In this document: positions 43,695 through 55,147 of the stretch, piece after piece
Position numbering within the stretch: position 1 is the stretch's first letter
Layout of the letters: every line of letters starts with the position of its first letter
NCBI GenBank assembly: GCA_029204045.2
Contig: CM055074.1
Span: 14,807,164 to 14,871,163 of the forward strand
Direction of reading: 5' to 3'
Length of the DNA stretch: 64,000 bases
From: Tillandsia leiboldiana
Taxonomy: Eukaryota; Streptophyta; Magnoliopsida; Poales; Bromeliaceae
Translations under genes and position numbers: made by a program
The notes under the pieces: generated by a model
Database searches by the model: none
Seen by the model: the letters and a program-made list of their open reading frames with translations, nothing else
What the model was told of the DNA's origin: nothing

Positions 43695-46600
43695 TGTGGT
43701 GTAGAACACCTAGTGTTGGTGTGTCTGGCCCATAGTGCATCAAAGGGATGCCACAGATGGACCCTGTGTGATATCCACAGCTGGATTGGCCTTCGGCTGC
43801 ATTTGCTGAATTTTTGAAATGGTTTTGGGCCAAACAGAGGTTGGATTTGGATTCAGCGCGGAAAAATGCTTGAAAACGGCTATTTGCTTGTTTGATTCTG
43901 AGTCCGGATGCCCAAAAAGGGACTCCCGGAAGTTTTCGCTGAATTTCGGTGCATGGGAGGGGCCGTGGACCGCCGGCTGCCACGTGGCGGCTTGTGATTG
44001 GGCCGGTCCGCAGCGCTCGGTCCACAGAGGGGAGCGGCTGGGCGCACGGACCCGGCGCATGGACACGTGGCGCCGCCTGATTGGCGGGCTCGTGATGCGC
44101 GGTCTACGGGTTTTGCGCGGCGGTGCATGGACCGGGGCGGGGGGACACGTGGCGGCCCCCGGTTGGTCGGTGCACGCGGCGTGGTCCACGGAACCGAATT
44201 TGGGTGCGTGGACCGGGTGCACGGGACACGTGTCGTCACGCCATTCGCGGGCTCACGAGGCGCGGCGCACGGGGTCGCGGGAGGGAGCCTCGGGGCGCGT
44301 GCGTGGTAGGCGGCCAGTGCGGCGCCCTGCCCTCACGTGTGACCGCGACAGTGGCAGGGGACGCGTGTCGCCCTGCCACTGGCGGGCGCCACCTACCCGG
44401 TTTGACCGGGTAGGTGCCACGCGGCGACAGCCCGCGCACCCCGCACAGCTGTTTGCTGTGCAGGACACGCGTCGGGCCCAGGGAGGGCCACGTGGCAGCT
44501 CCCGGCGCGCCCCGCACAGCTGTTTGCTGTGCGGGTGACGTGGCCGCACCAGGTTTTTTCGGGCGGCTACAGTAAACCGCCCTTGCGCCCGGATTCGGGC
44601 GCCCGAAAGTTCGGGTGCGCCCGAAAGTTCGGGTGCGCCCGAATCTTGGGACAAATTCGGAATTTTCCCATTTGTTTCCTGCGGCCTATTTAAAGGCCCG
44701 AGCTCCCTTCCTCTTCATTGTTTTGGCATTTTCGAGCTTCAAACCGGCAGGAGTTCTTCACCAAAGTTGATCCTCACGCAGTGAAGCTTCCATCTGCAGA
44801 GTTTGGGGATTTTTTGGGGCACGCTTATCGAGATTCTCATTTTCTTGGCTCGGCGCGACGTTCTTTCTTCGGTGCTTCTTCCGTCGCTCTTCGGTGCACG
44901 AGCTCTCCCGGCCTACTCCGACCATCTTTTAGAGCGATTTCTTCGCCGTTGGATTCGCAACAGGTAAGGCTACAATTTTGGTTTCTTCCACATTTCCTGG
45001 TTTCATGTTTTTCGAGGAGTTCTTCCTTGCTCACTGAGGACCTGGTTTGCTGTGAGGATTTGTGAGGACAGCAGCTTCATCCGAGGAGATCTCCGCGCAC
45101 GAGTGTCGGATCAGGACGTGCTTGTAGACTTTTTTCATCTGCTCGACGCGAGGATCATCGTGGTATTTTTCTTGGAATTTTTGGAGACCTTCCCGAAGGT
45201 ATACACTTTTCCTTTTATCTGTACAAGAGTTTACAGTTGAATGGTTTTGGGATTGTGCGCACCGATACTGTGGAATTTGTAACTTGGCCTACGGTGCTCG
45301 GAATTGGGCGTGCAGGTACTTGTTTCGAAGCTATCGACACGAGGATCGTAGGGATATTTTATTTGGAATTTTTCGAGCAAATTCAGTAGGTGGAATAATC
45401 GCATCTTTGCGGCTGAAATTTTAGTGTTGTATTTCTTGGAAGATTTTGGGATTAAAGTATAACTGTAGCCTTATGTTGTACCCAGGAGGGATTGTGGACT
45501 GTGCAGGACCTGTTGGACATAGAGTTGTTATTTTTCCTGGTTTTCTCAGCTGTACGACTCCGGACAGTTAGCGTTTTCAGGTGGGTGGCTTTGCTTTCAA
45601 GATCTATGGACTGTGCTCTAATTCTATTGATATAGAATCATGCATGATAGTGATTGGACTTGGGTAGCATGCTAGAGTGTAGGAATTGTTGTTCCTAGTT
45701 TTATCTGTCGATCTTGTGATCTCTTACTTCCTTCTATCATGTTAAATATTTGTTATCTTGGAACCTGACCTAGCACCCCCGTCATATGTTGCATGTGTAA
45801 CCAGACCAGTAGAAAACCCTCACTTGGGCTAGGGTTATTTATGTTTAGACATCCACACTTTATGTTTCATTCCTGGACTTAGTGTTATCCTCGCCCGGGT
45901 AGTGGGCCGAGTGGTCGGGACTTTCTTTTAGTGTGGGATACATTTGCACTCGTGCTTGGGAGCCGAGCGGAGTCTGGTAGATATAGTGGTTCGCTTGTCT
46001 GTACCGGGAACCGTTTGGGGTAAATGGTGGACCCGGGAGATCTTGTTTTTCCCTGTTTGGGTTGTCGCCACTGTGTTAGTGGCAGTAGTTTACTAGTGTT
46101 AGCCGGACCTAGAACCCAGAACCCTTTTCGACATACACATGATTTTAGTCTACCAATGTTTCCTTCCAAGCATCGAAGGGCCGCTGGAGTCTGTTCTTGT
46201 TTGATTGGACAAAGGCATCAGCCCTTCGGGGCTTGGGTAAAACACTTATTTTTCTAACTATTTTTCTAAAAAAAACTAAAATCATTAAATATGGATTTCT
46301 TCTAGATCAAAATGATTTTCAATAACAAATGTCACCTTTTTCTTGTAAATCTCCCCACTCGAAAGGATTCGAGTGATCTGGGTTCTAGGGGCCGTTCCTC
46401 TGTCGGGACGAAAGCCACGGGGGGCGAGCCTGGAACCTGTTCTTGTTTGATAGGGTTGTAGGTGTAGGTCTCCCGGGACTTTCGGGCCCTGTTGGTGTCT
46501 TCTGCGTGTTGTACTGTGATTATTGCTTTCCCGACCTATAAGGGGATCGGGAACTTCGATAAGCGGAGCCTAGAGTCTGTTCTTGTTTGATAGGGTTCTT

Positions 46601-47362
46601 AGCACCGGTCTATCGGGTTTCCGAACCCTTATGGTGTCGGTCTTTCCTGAGAGTTTAGTGTTCTGTTGTGGGAGCCGTCTGGTGGACGGTTGCCCCAGCT
46701 GTGTGGTTTCCAGCTTGTGGTTGAGAGTTGGTGTTGTTGGTCGATCTTGTTGATCGTGGTTTGGAATATAGCCTGCATGAGCCATATTTGAGCTCGACAG
46801 AGATGTTCTGATACTTTCCTCGTTGGGGTCGCGCCCCACGAGTGCCACTCCGGAGTTGGGCCTGTTACTTACTATCGCGACTTGTCGACGCCGTCCCTCT
46901 GACTGTGCCAGTTAGTGGCAGTCACGGACACCCTACGGTAGACCCGTCCTGTTGAGGATGTGCGGCAGTAGGTGGGCGCAGGTTTGGCTGGACCCTTTGA
47001 GGCAGTCAGTATAGATTTGGTGAGTTTACTGTGTGTGTTAGTAGATGCATCATGTTCCATCTGTTCCATTTTCTTGAGCATCTAGATAGAGGCATAGTAG
47101 CTGTAGAGTTACTTTTCCAGCCCTTTCATTTCAGTATTATATTGTTACTTTATGCCTCTAGTAGACTTAATGGGCAGACCGTCGGGCTTGTTGGCGGCAC
47201 CCACTGAGAACTACTTGGGACGTAGTTCTCACACCCGTCGTGGTGTCTTTTCCCACAGGGACTTCTACTCCTGTTCCTGCTGCTCCTGTTGTTGCTTCTT
47301 CTGATCGAGGTAAGGGAGTCGCGAGATAGTTCCCTACCAGTCATCGTCCAGAGAGTAGATGT
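43695..47362 (+). mobile_element. Family-E 5' LTR, first part (split by Tek-F)
   Basis: The front of a very long family-E LTR, about 3.9 kb when joined to 57901-58173. It contains a GC-rich cassette with repeated CACGTGG (43975-44640) and short repeats at 44580-44640 (CGCCCGAAAGTTCGGGTG). A TATA-like CTATTTAAAG is at 44686-44695, a donor-like CAGGTAAGG near 44960 and TTTTCAGGTGGGTGG near 45575. The 3' third matches 1-1830. Tek-F inserted at GATGT (47358-47362). The left end is approximate and may be truncated. Confidence 0.8.
44686..44695 (+). promoter_or_regulatory. TATA-like box of family-E LTR
   Basis: CTATTTAAAG directly after the GC-rich cassette. Confidence 0.5.
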
Positions 47363-47399
47363 TGTCACGCCCCGGGGGGGTTTGTTTTAGCGGAAACGG

Positions 47400-47433
<34 letters not shown>

Positions 47434-49312
47434 AAAGGTCTCTTTCTTCCCCGGTGCGTGCCCAGACCCGCCGCACATACAGGATCTCTCTGCAAACGGG
47501 CAGAGTCTCCCCTGTACGTGCACGGCGTGTGGTTGAATACATCTCCCAAGCAAACATAACCATTCAATCACAACATTCAATTTCATACAACCAGTATTCT
47601 AAATATTTAAGCGCATGGCCACTTCAACTTGAAAGGATAAATCCACGGTTTTTAAAGAGTGCCCACCCGGCACTTAAGTTTTGAAAACGAGTTTCAAAAT
47701 CAGCATAAACCCCAGGATTTTGAAAACGGTGCCCACACGACACCCAAGTTTTGAAAGCTCATTTCGCAATCCATAAATCCACAAGGTTTTGAAATCAGTG
47801 CCCACACGACACTTAGACTTTGAAAACGGTTTTCGCAATCTTTTCTTTGTTTTTGTTTCGCTTTTCAAATGGCCAGTAGGAAATAAAGGGAAAGGTAGTG
47901 CATAAACAGATAATCAAATACCGACATCTACGTCGACCCCACGAGGGTATCGGGAACCTCACACATGCCCACAATATAAATGAAAAGCTGAAAAGAAAAG
48001 GAAAGTATAAAATTCAGGGTCTCCAACGGTCCCGCTGTGTCCGCCCCGTCCTCACCGCCACCTACCTCTCCCCTCGCCTGGGCCCTGTCACGAAGTGGGA
48101 AGTCAGTGACTAATAAATGCCGTGCAGGGGGAATAATAAAAACAAACCGTGGCGACAACCGGAGCAACCACCCTTTTGGGGGGGGGGGGGGGGGGGGGGG
48201 GAAATGGTAACCTGTATATCTGCATCCTGTAATACTCTGCCGCGTCGGTCCACTACCGACGGCCCATACCGTACCTGCAGCACCGCGACCGCGCCGGACA
48301 ACTAAACCGGCGGGTCGCTCCGCTCGCACCTCGGCGCCTCAACCCCACAGCTAATAAGGGGCCCCACTACGTCACCTCGTGGGTATACACGGGTCCTACG
48401 ACCTCTTTTCCGGAAAAGTGCACCCCTCACGGTGGCCAAACCGCGGGTGCACGTGTTGCAGCCTCGAGCACAGTAACCACAATATATGAGCAATAGTAAT
48501 GCAGTAATCGCAATGTATATGAAATAGTAAAGCAGTAACCATGATGCATGAATCAGAATAAGGTAGAGGCGTGTAAACTCATGTTGCCCTACTATTAGCA
48601 TAGTCGAAGGAAAAACGGTAGCTGAAACATCAAAACACGAGACCACGTAACTATCGATGTGTAGCAATAATCCGTAGCATCTAGAAAAATGATTACTGAA
48701 GTGAACGGTAACATATAATATTAAAAAAATCAATGTGGTTCGATGCCAAATATCACACTCAACCCACCTGTCGCTAGTAGGCGTCAACGCTCCGCTCCCT
48801 CGCGTCCTGGTACTCCCGCGCGGCTCCTTCGCACACCTGCCGCGAGGAGAAAAGCGACGCTCAGACGCGGGTGAAGACGAGAGGCGGGCGAACCGCTCGT
48901 CGGGTTCGCGGCTCCCCGTCCGCACGCGGGCCGTGCGCGTGCTCAGCTCCGTACGGGCAACCCCACGCGTGGGATTGAGCGCGCGTCCGGCCCCGTGCGG
49001 GTCACCCCGCACGCGGGGCTGGGCGCCGCCCAGCCCTGCGGCCTACCCCGCACGCGGGCTGGGCGTGCCGCCCGGCCCCGTGCGGGTCACCCCGCACGCG
49101 GGTCTGGGCGTCGCCCAGCCCCGTGCGGGTCACCCCGCACGCGGGTCTGGGCGTCGCCCAGCCCCGTGCGGGTCACCCCGCACGCGGCTGGGCGTGCGCC
49201 CGGCCCCGTGCGGGCCATCCCGCACGCGGGGGCTGGGCGCCGCCCGGCCCCGTGCGGGTCATCCCGCACGCGGCTGGGCGTGCGCCCGGCCCCGTGCGGG
49301 TCATCCCGCACG

Positions 49313-49344
<32 letters not shown>

Positions 49345-50127
49345 CTGGGCGCCGCCTAGCCCGTGCGGGTCGCATGAGGGCGCCGGATGGGGGGGGGGGT
49401 TTCTTCGCACGTGCGGCGGATTCCGGGAAATCCGCCGCCTGTGCCTCACCCCTTCCGGTCAAGATGATCAAGAACTCAACACGAGGAAAAGAAACTAAAT
49501 TCCCGTCTCACCTTGATGAGGACGACGAAGGTTTGGGAAGAGGGGATCGTCCGTTCTCGTAGGTCCGGTGTGGTGGTGGTGGGGATGCGGCGTTCTCCCC
49601 TCTCCTCGACCGTCTTCGCTCGGGTCGTGCGTGCCAAAGGGGTAGCAGACTGAGAAGGGGTTCCCAACCCTCATCTCTCAAACCCCCAATTAATTAGCTG
49701 TTTTGGTACGATCGAGCCCAACCCGCGTCCAACTCCAAATGCTAACCTAGCCCCAAAAATTAACCCGATAGATAGAACGAAATAAATTAAATTAATTTAT
49801 GTCGGATCCCGAAAATTTACAGAAATTAGACTGAGCCGGTGCGAAAGAATTAACTAGCTTGAATCAAAAAATATCGTTAAATCCGGGTCTGGTTTACCTC
49901 AAAAGGGACGTGCCGGACACCCGAACCGCAGCAACTTCGAAAATTTATTCCGGGAGCTTCCGGGGTCGGAAATCCGATCCGATTGCGCCGCCGGCCTCCG
50001 CTTCGCGAGCTTTATTCTCAAAAAAAAATGCCCGCGAGCCCCCGACGGCCATGCCCAGAATGACAAAAGAAAATCAAACCCCCGGACCCCTTTGCCTAAA
50101 GGCGTTCGAAAACCCGCGGCTATTACA
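47363..50127 (-). repeat. Tek-F 3' LTR
   Basis: Minus strand TGTAATAGCCGCGGG...GGGGCGTGACA. It has a T run (47402-47432), two G runs (48178-48201 and 49314-49344), a GC-rich hairpin array (about 48975-49345), the TTTTCCGGAAAAG palindrome (48409-48421), the GTCAC/GTGAC block (48088-48111) and the U5 stem-loop (47474-47483 with 47511-47520). Confidence 0.92.
48975..49345 (-). repeat. Hairpin-rich GC tandem array in Tek-F LTR
   Basis: Eight units of about 40-50 bp. Most contain two inverted repeats: CGTGCGGG/CCCGCACG separated by 3-4 nt, and GGGCG-CGCCC-type arms. The partner LTR holds nine units (56755-57122). Long Arg/Pro/Gly frames here are composition artefacts. Confidence 0.85.
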
Positions 50128-50149
50128 CCACTCACCTCTAACAACGAGT

Positions 50150-53100
50150 TTCGTCCTCGAAACTCAAACCCGGATAGGAGTGAAAAGTCGGGGTAGCACT
50201 CCCTCATCTTGGATTCCAGTTCCAAGTGGCTCTTCCGCTCTTCATGGTTGCTCCAATGTACTTTCACGTAGGGGATAGCCCGATTTCGTAGTGATTTTGT
50301 TTCCCTTGCCAGGATCTTCACTGGGGTTTCTTCGAAGCTAGGTCCTCCTTAAGTTCGAGTGCAGAGGTGTCCAGGACATGTGATGGGTCGGGGAGATATT
50401 TCCCGAAGCATTGATACGTGGAACACATCGTGGACTCGGTCGAGGTTTGGTGGTAGGGGCGGGCGGGTAAGCTACTGGGCCGATACGCTCTAGAATCTCA
50501 AATGGCCCCACAAACCGTGGGCTTAGCTTGCCCCTTAGCCGTAAACGCCTGATTCCTCTGGATGGCGAGACCCGCAAAAAACACATGTTCCCCCCACTTG
50601 AAACTCCAAGTCCCGTGGCGCCTCTGGTCTGCGTTAACTCTTCTGTCGACTTCTGGCGGTCAGCCACAGCGCTGTCTGATAAGGCGCACTTTCTCTTTCA
50701 GTTTCTTCCACTAAGTCGGAGTCCCAAAAGTTTCCGCTCTCCCAAGTCGTCCCAGCAGATCGGGGATCGGCAGCGCCTTCCATACAGTGCTTCGTAGGGC
50801 GCCATCTGAATGCTGGGCCTGGTAGCTGTTGTTGTAGGCAAATTCCACGAGAGGTAGGTAGCGTGACCAACCGATTCCCCAATCAAGCACACAGGCGCGA
50901 AGCAGGTCTTCTAGGGTTTGTATCGTGCGCTCTGACTGTCCGTCCGTCTGAGGGTGGAAGGCGGTGCTGAAATGTAATCTGGTCCCCATGGCCTGCTGGA
51001 GACTTTGCCAAAACTTCGAGACAAAGCGCGTGTCTCTGTCCGAGGTGAATCGATGCCGGTACCCCATGTAGTCTCACGATCTCGCTGATGTAGACTTGAG
51101 CTAGCCGTTCGCGGGTCCAAGTGGGTGAATTGGTAGGAAGTGTGCTGACTTGGTTAACGCGTCAACTACAACCCAGATCGCGTCGTGGCCCTGTTGTGAA
51201 CGTGGGAATCCAGTGACAAATCCATGGTGATCTGGTCCCATTTCCACTCTGGTACCGGTAAGGGCTGTAGCTTCCCTGCTGGTCGCTGGTGTTCGGCCTT
51301 TATCTGTTGACATACTAGGCAGTGGGCTACGTATCGCGTCACGTCTTCTCTTTAACTTAGGCCACCAGAACGTCTGTTTGAGGTCCCTGTACATCTTCGT
51401 TGCCCCCCGGGTGTGCCGCATAAGGGGCTCGATGTGCCTCCGCTAAGATTTCATTCTTCAACTCTGGTGAATCCGGCACACAGACCCGCCCGCGGAAACA
51501 TAGGGTGCCGTCGTCTTTCACCGCAAAGTCAATCTCTTGACCCTGGGGAGTCTTGTCTCGTAAGCGCTGTAGGTGCAGGTCGGTCTGCTGTCCCTCCTGG
51601 ATCTTCTCGAATAGCGTCGGCTTGACCACCAAGGCTAGGAGTTGCAGAACTGTGCCCAGCAGGCACCACCTCCAACTGCATTCGCGCGAACTCCGCGATC
51701 AGGTGGTCCTGCTTTGTCAGCGCGCTCTCCGACGCCCCGTCCCGATGCCCTTTTCTGCTCAGTGCGTCTGCCACCAACATTTTGCCTTCCCGGGGTGATA
51801 TTGGATCGTCAAGTCGTAATCCTTCAGCAACTCGAGCCACCGTCTCTGCCGCAAGTTTAACTCTTTTTGGGTAAAGATGTACTTAAGACTTTGATGATCT
51901 GAGAAAACGTTGCAGTGGACTCCGAAGAGGTAATGCCTCCACAGTTTCAAAACGAAGACCACGGCGGCCAATTCCAAGTCGTGTATCGGGTAGTTCCTTT
52001 CGTAGTCCTTCAGCTGCCTGGACGCGTAGGCGATCACCTTCCCCTGTTGCATCAGAACACCTCCAAGACCGATCCTTGGACGCGTCGCAGTACACTTCAT
52101 AATCCTCTCCGGGGCGTCAGGCAGCACCAGTATTGTGCCTTAGTTAATCTCTTCTTGAGTTCCTCAAAACCTCCTGGCACCTTGGCCGTCCATGTGAACT
52201 TCTCGCCTTTTCTGGTCAATCGGTTTAAAGGGGTAGCGATCTTTGCGAAACCTCAACGAAACGCCGGTAGTATCCTGCCCAGCCCTAGAAAACTTCGTAC
52301 TTCGTGTCACCCGACGTCGCGGCCGCCAGTCTACCACTATTCGAAATCTACCTTTTTGGGGTCCACAGCGATCCCCTGTGCCGAGATCACATGCCCTAGG
52401 AAGCCAACTTCCCGCAGCCAGAATTCACACTTCTTGAGTTTAGCGAACAGCTTCTGCTCTCTGAGGGTTTGCAGGATCGTCCGTAGATGGTCCTCGTGCT
52501 CCTCGTCGGTAGTGGAGTAAATCAGGATGTCGTCGATGAAGACTACCACGAACCGATCCAAGAAGGGTCTGAAGATCCGGTTCATCATGTCCATGAAAAC
52601 AGCGGGGGCGTTCGTAAGCCCGAAAGGCATCACCGTGAACTCGTAGTGGCCGTATCGAGTCCGGAAGGCGGTCTTGGGGATATCTTCATTTCGAACTCGG
52701 AGTTGATGATAGCCCGACTGTAGGTCAATTTTGGAGAAGACCGTCGCTCCCCGTAACTGATCGAAGAGGTCGTCGATTCTGGGTAGGGGGTACTTATTCT
52801 TCACCGTGACTTTGTTTATCCCTCTGTAGTCAATGCAGAGCCGCAGGCTTCCATCTTTCTTCCCGTACAAGAGTACCGGTGCGCCCCAGGGTGACACACT
52901 CGGTCGGATGAACCCTTTGTCCAAGAGATCTTCCAGTTGTGCCTTAAGCTCCTTCAGCTCCGCGAAGGCCATTCGGTAAGGGGCCTTCGTAATAGGCTGC
53001 GTGCCTGGCAGCAGCTCAATAGGGAACTCCACCTCCCTCTCCGGAGGCATCCCCGGCAACTCCGCGGGGAAAACGTCAGGATAGTCCCTCACCACTGGGA

Positions 53101-54935
53101 TATCTGCAAGTGTCGTCGAGGGTCGAGTAGCCAAATCCACCGATGCTAGATAGGCCACGCACCCCCCCTCAACCAGTCTTCTGGCCCGTGCCGCTGAAAT
53201 AACCGCCGGGAAGGAGATGCTCTTGCCCATTATGTACACATGTTCGGGGAAGCCCGGTTCTTGCAGCCGCAGTTGTCGCTTGTCGCAATCAATGAGTGCC
53301 TGGTACCTTGTGAGCCAGTCCATGCCCACACCCACGTCGTACTCCTTCAAAGGGATCACCGCCAAGTCCCAAGGGCAGACCAACCGTCCCAACATAATCG
53401 GGCAGGCGGCCACAAAACTGGTCGCCTCCAGAGTCCCTCCCGCCGTTTGCACCGTCAAGGGGCTTGGAGGGGTGTCTCCTCGAGGTTATGCATGAAAACG
53501 AAATCACGAGAAATGAACGAGTGCGTTGCTCCGGTATCGAAAAGAGTTCTAGCACGGGAATTCAAAACGGAAGTAGTACCTGCAAGAGCGTCCTCCGGTG
53601 GATCAGTCCCTTGGCGGGTCATTGAGAAAACCCTCCCGCCTGGTTGTGGTTGCCGGTCCTCCTCACGCCGTGGTGCGGGGGGTCTGGAAGCCGACGCCAT
53701 AGGAGCTTTTCCCCGCCCTGAGTGCTGTGGCCTGGGCGTAGGTGCTCCCATGGGCGCCGATCCCCCCGCCTAAGGGGCAGTTGCGGCGGAAGTGCCCCCG
53801 TTTGCCGCACCTGAAACAATGGTCGTCTCTTGGGGGCACTCTCCCGTCAGTTCCTCCCCCCCCGCATATGACACAAGGCCTATTCCACGGCCTCGGCCCT
53901 CCTGTTGGCGCGCCCCGGGGTCCTGTCGGCGGTCTCCATCTTTTGGGGGGTCGGCTCCCGCTGGAAGAACCCTCCCCCCAGCCTTGCTGGTGTCGCTTCT
54001 GATCCCTTAGCCGCGCCGCGTTCTCCCTTCTGGCACGGGTCACAGCGAAACCCCGCTCCACCGTGGTGGCCTTGTCGACCACTCCCTGAAAGGTATGCAG
54101 GCCAGCCGCGTTCACCACCTCGAAGATGTCGCTTCGCAGGCCATCGACGAAGAGTTGTGCCTTGTGAGCCTCGTCCCGTGCGACGAACGGGACGCAATTT
54201 ACTAGTCGGACGAATTCCCGTTGATATTCCATGACCGTCCGGTCCCCTTGTTGAATGTGGTTTAGGTCATCCTCCAACTTTTTCTTGACGCTGCTGGTGA
54301 AGAAGGCCTCGAACAGCTCCTTCTTGAAAGTTGTCCAGGACGGAAGAGCGGTACCCTTAGCAGGATCGGGGCGTATCGTCTTCCACCACAAGCGGGCATT
54401 CCCTTCCAAGCAATGGACGGCTAGGGGAACCCGCTCGTGATCCTCCATAAGTAAGTCTTCAAAGAGTTTCTCCATTGACCCCACCCAGTTCTCCACGACC
54501 CACGGATCTGTCGTGTCCCCTTCGAACGTGGGCGGGTCGTGCTTCTTAAAGTCCTTCAAGTTGGCCCGCACTCGATCCCGTTCGGTCATCACACCCCCCC
54601 TCCACTCGTGGCGGCGGCAGCCGCGATAGGGGTAGGCGTGACCACCGTTTCCTCCAGAATAACCCGGCTAGTTGTCCCTGGCGCCGGCCCGTAGTCGCCG
54701 CTGGTGGTGGTGCTGTCGGCGGTGCCGCGGCCGGTGCTGTCGGCCCCGGCGGAGGGACCGGGGCGGCCGTCACAGGTGCGGCCTGCTGCTGCGTCATCTG
54801 GCGTACGTGATCGGTGAGGGTAGCCAATTGCCCCGCCATTTCCCGCAATTGTTGCCGCAGGAGTTGGTTCTCCGCGGCCGTCGACGTTGTCGCATCCGCC
54901 TCGGCGTCCCCCGCCGATGACCTTGTACGGGCCAT
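50150..54935 (-). pseudogene. gag-pol: Tek-F gag-pol
   Basis: The ATG is at 54935-54933. The N-terminal coiled region (QLLRQQLREMAGQLATL) runs to a frameshift at about 54690. The capsid domain spans about 54560-54090. The zinc region is at about 53885-53785: its first finger is degraded, while the second CX2CX4HX4C is intact. Protease DTGA lies at about 53540-53529. RT keeps FIDD (52529-52540). RNase H begins at about 52100, the integrase zinc region is at about 51440-51300, the D,D-35-E core at about 51250-50900 and the chromodomain tail at about 50260-50180. At least seven frame changes occur between about 52340 and 50320, each a single-base type event. The domain order is that of a normal Tekay gag-pol. 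Confidence 0.87.
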
Positions 54936-55128
54936 ATCTGTCACTCACAAGAAGGTCAAAATTAGACAGTAACTACAACCAGTGTACCCTTTTATGCGAG
55001 GAAAGATTCAACTCCCGCCCCCCGTTCACTCACGTTCTAAAATCCTATGCCCCACCCATTTCATTTATTCGTAGGTATGTGAGGCATTCCCACGGATGTC
55101 GGCACTAGCTGTTGTGATTGAATGAAGT

Positions 55129-55139
55129 CTCTGATACCA
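55129..55139 (-). promoter_or_regulatory. Tek-F primer-binding site (tRNA-iMet)
   Basis: Minus-strand TGGTATCAGAG, 8 nt inside the 5' LTR. Confidence 0.92.
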
Positions 55140-55147
55140 TCTTAATC

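Noticed and set aside
48735..49562. 275-codon and 236-codon frames in the Tek-F LTR
   Set aside because: Composition artefacts of the GC hairpin array; broken in the partner LTR.
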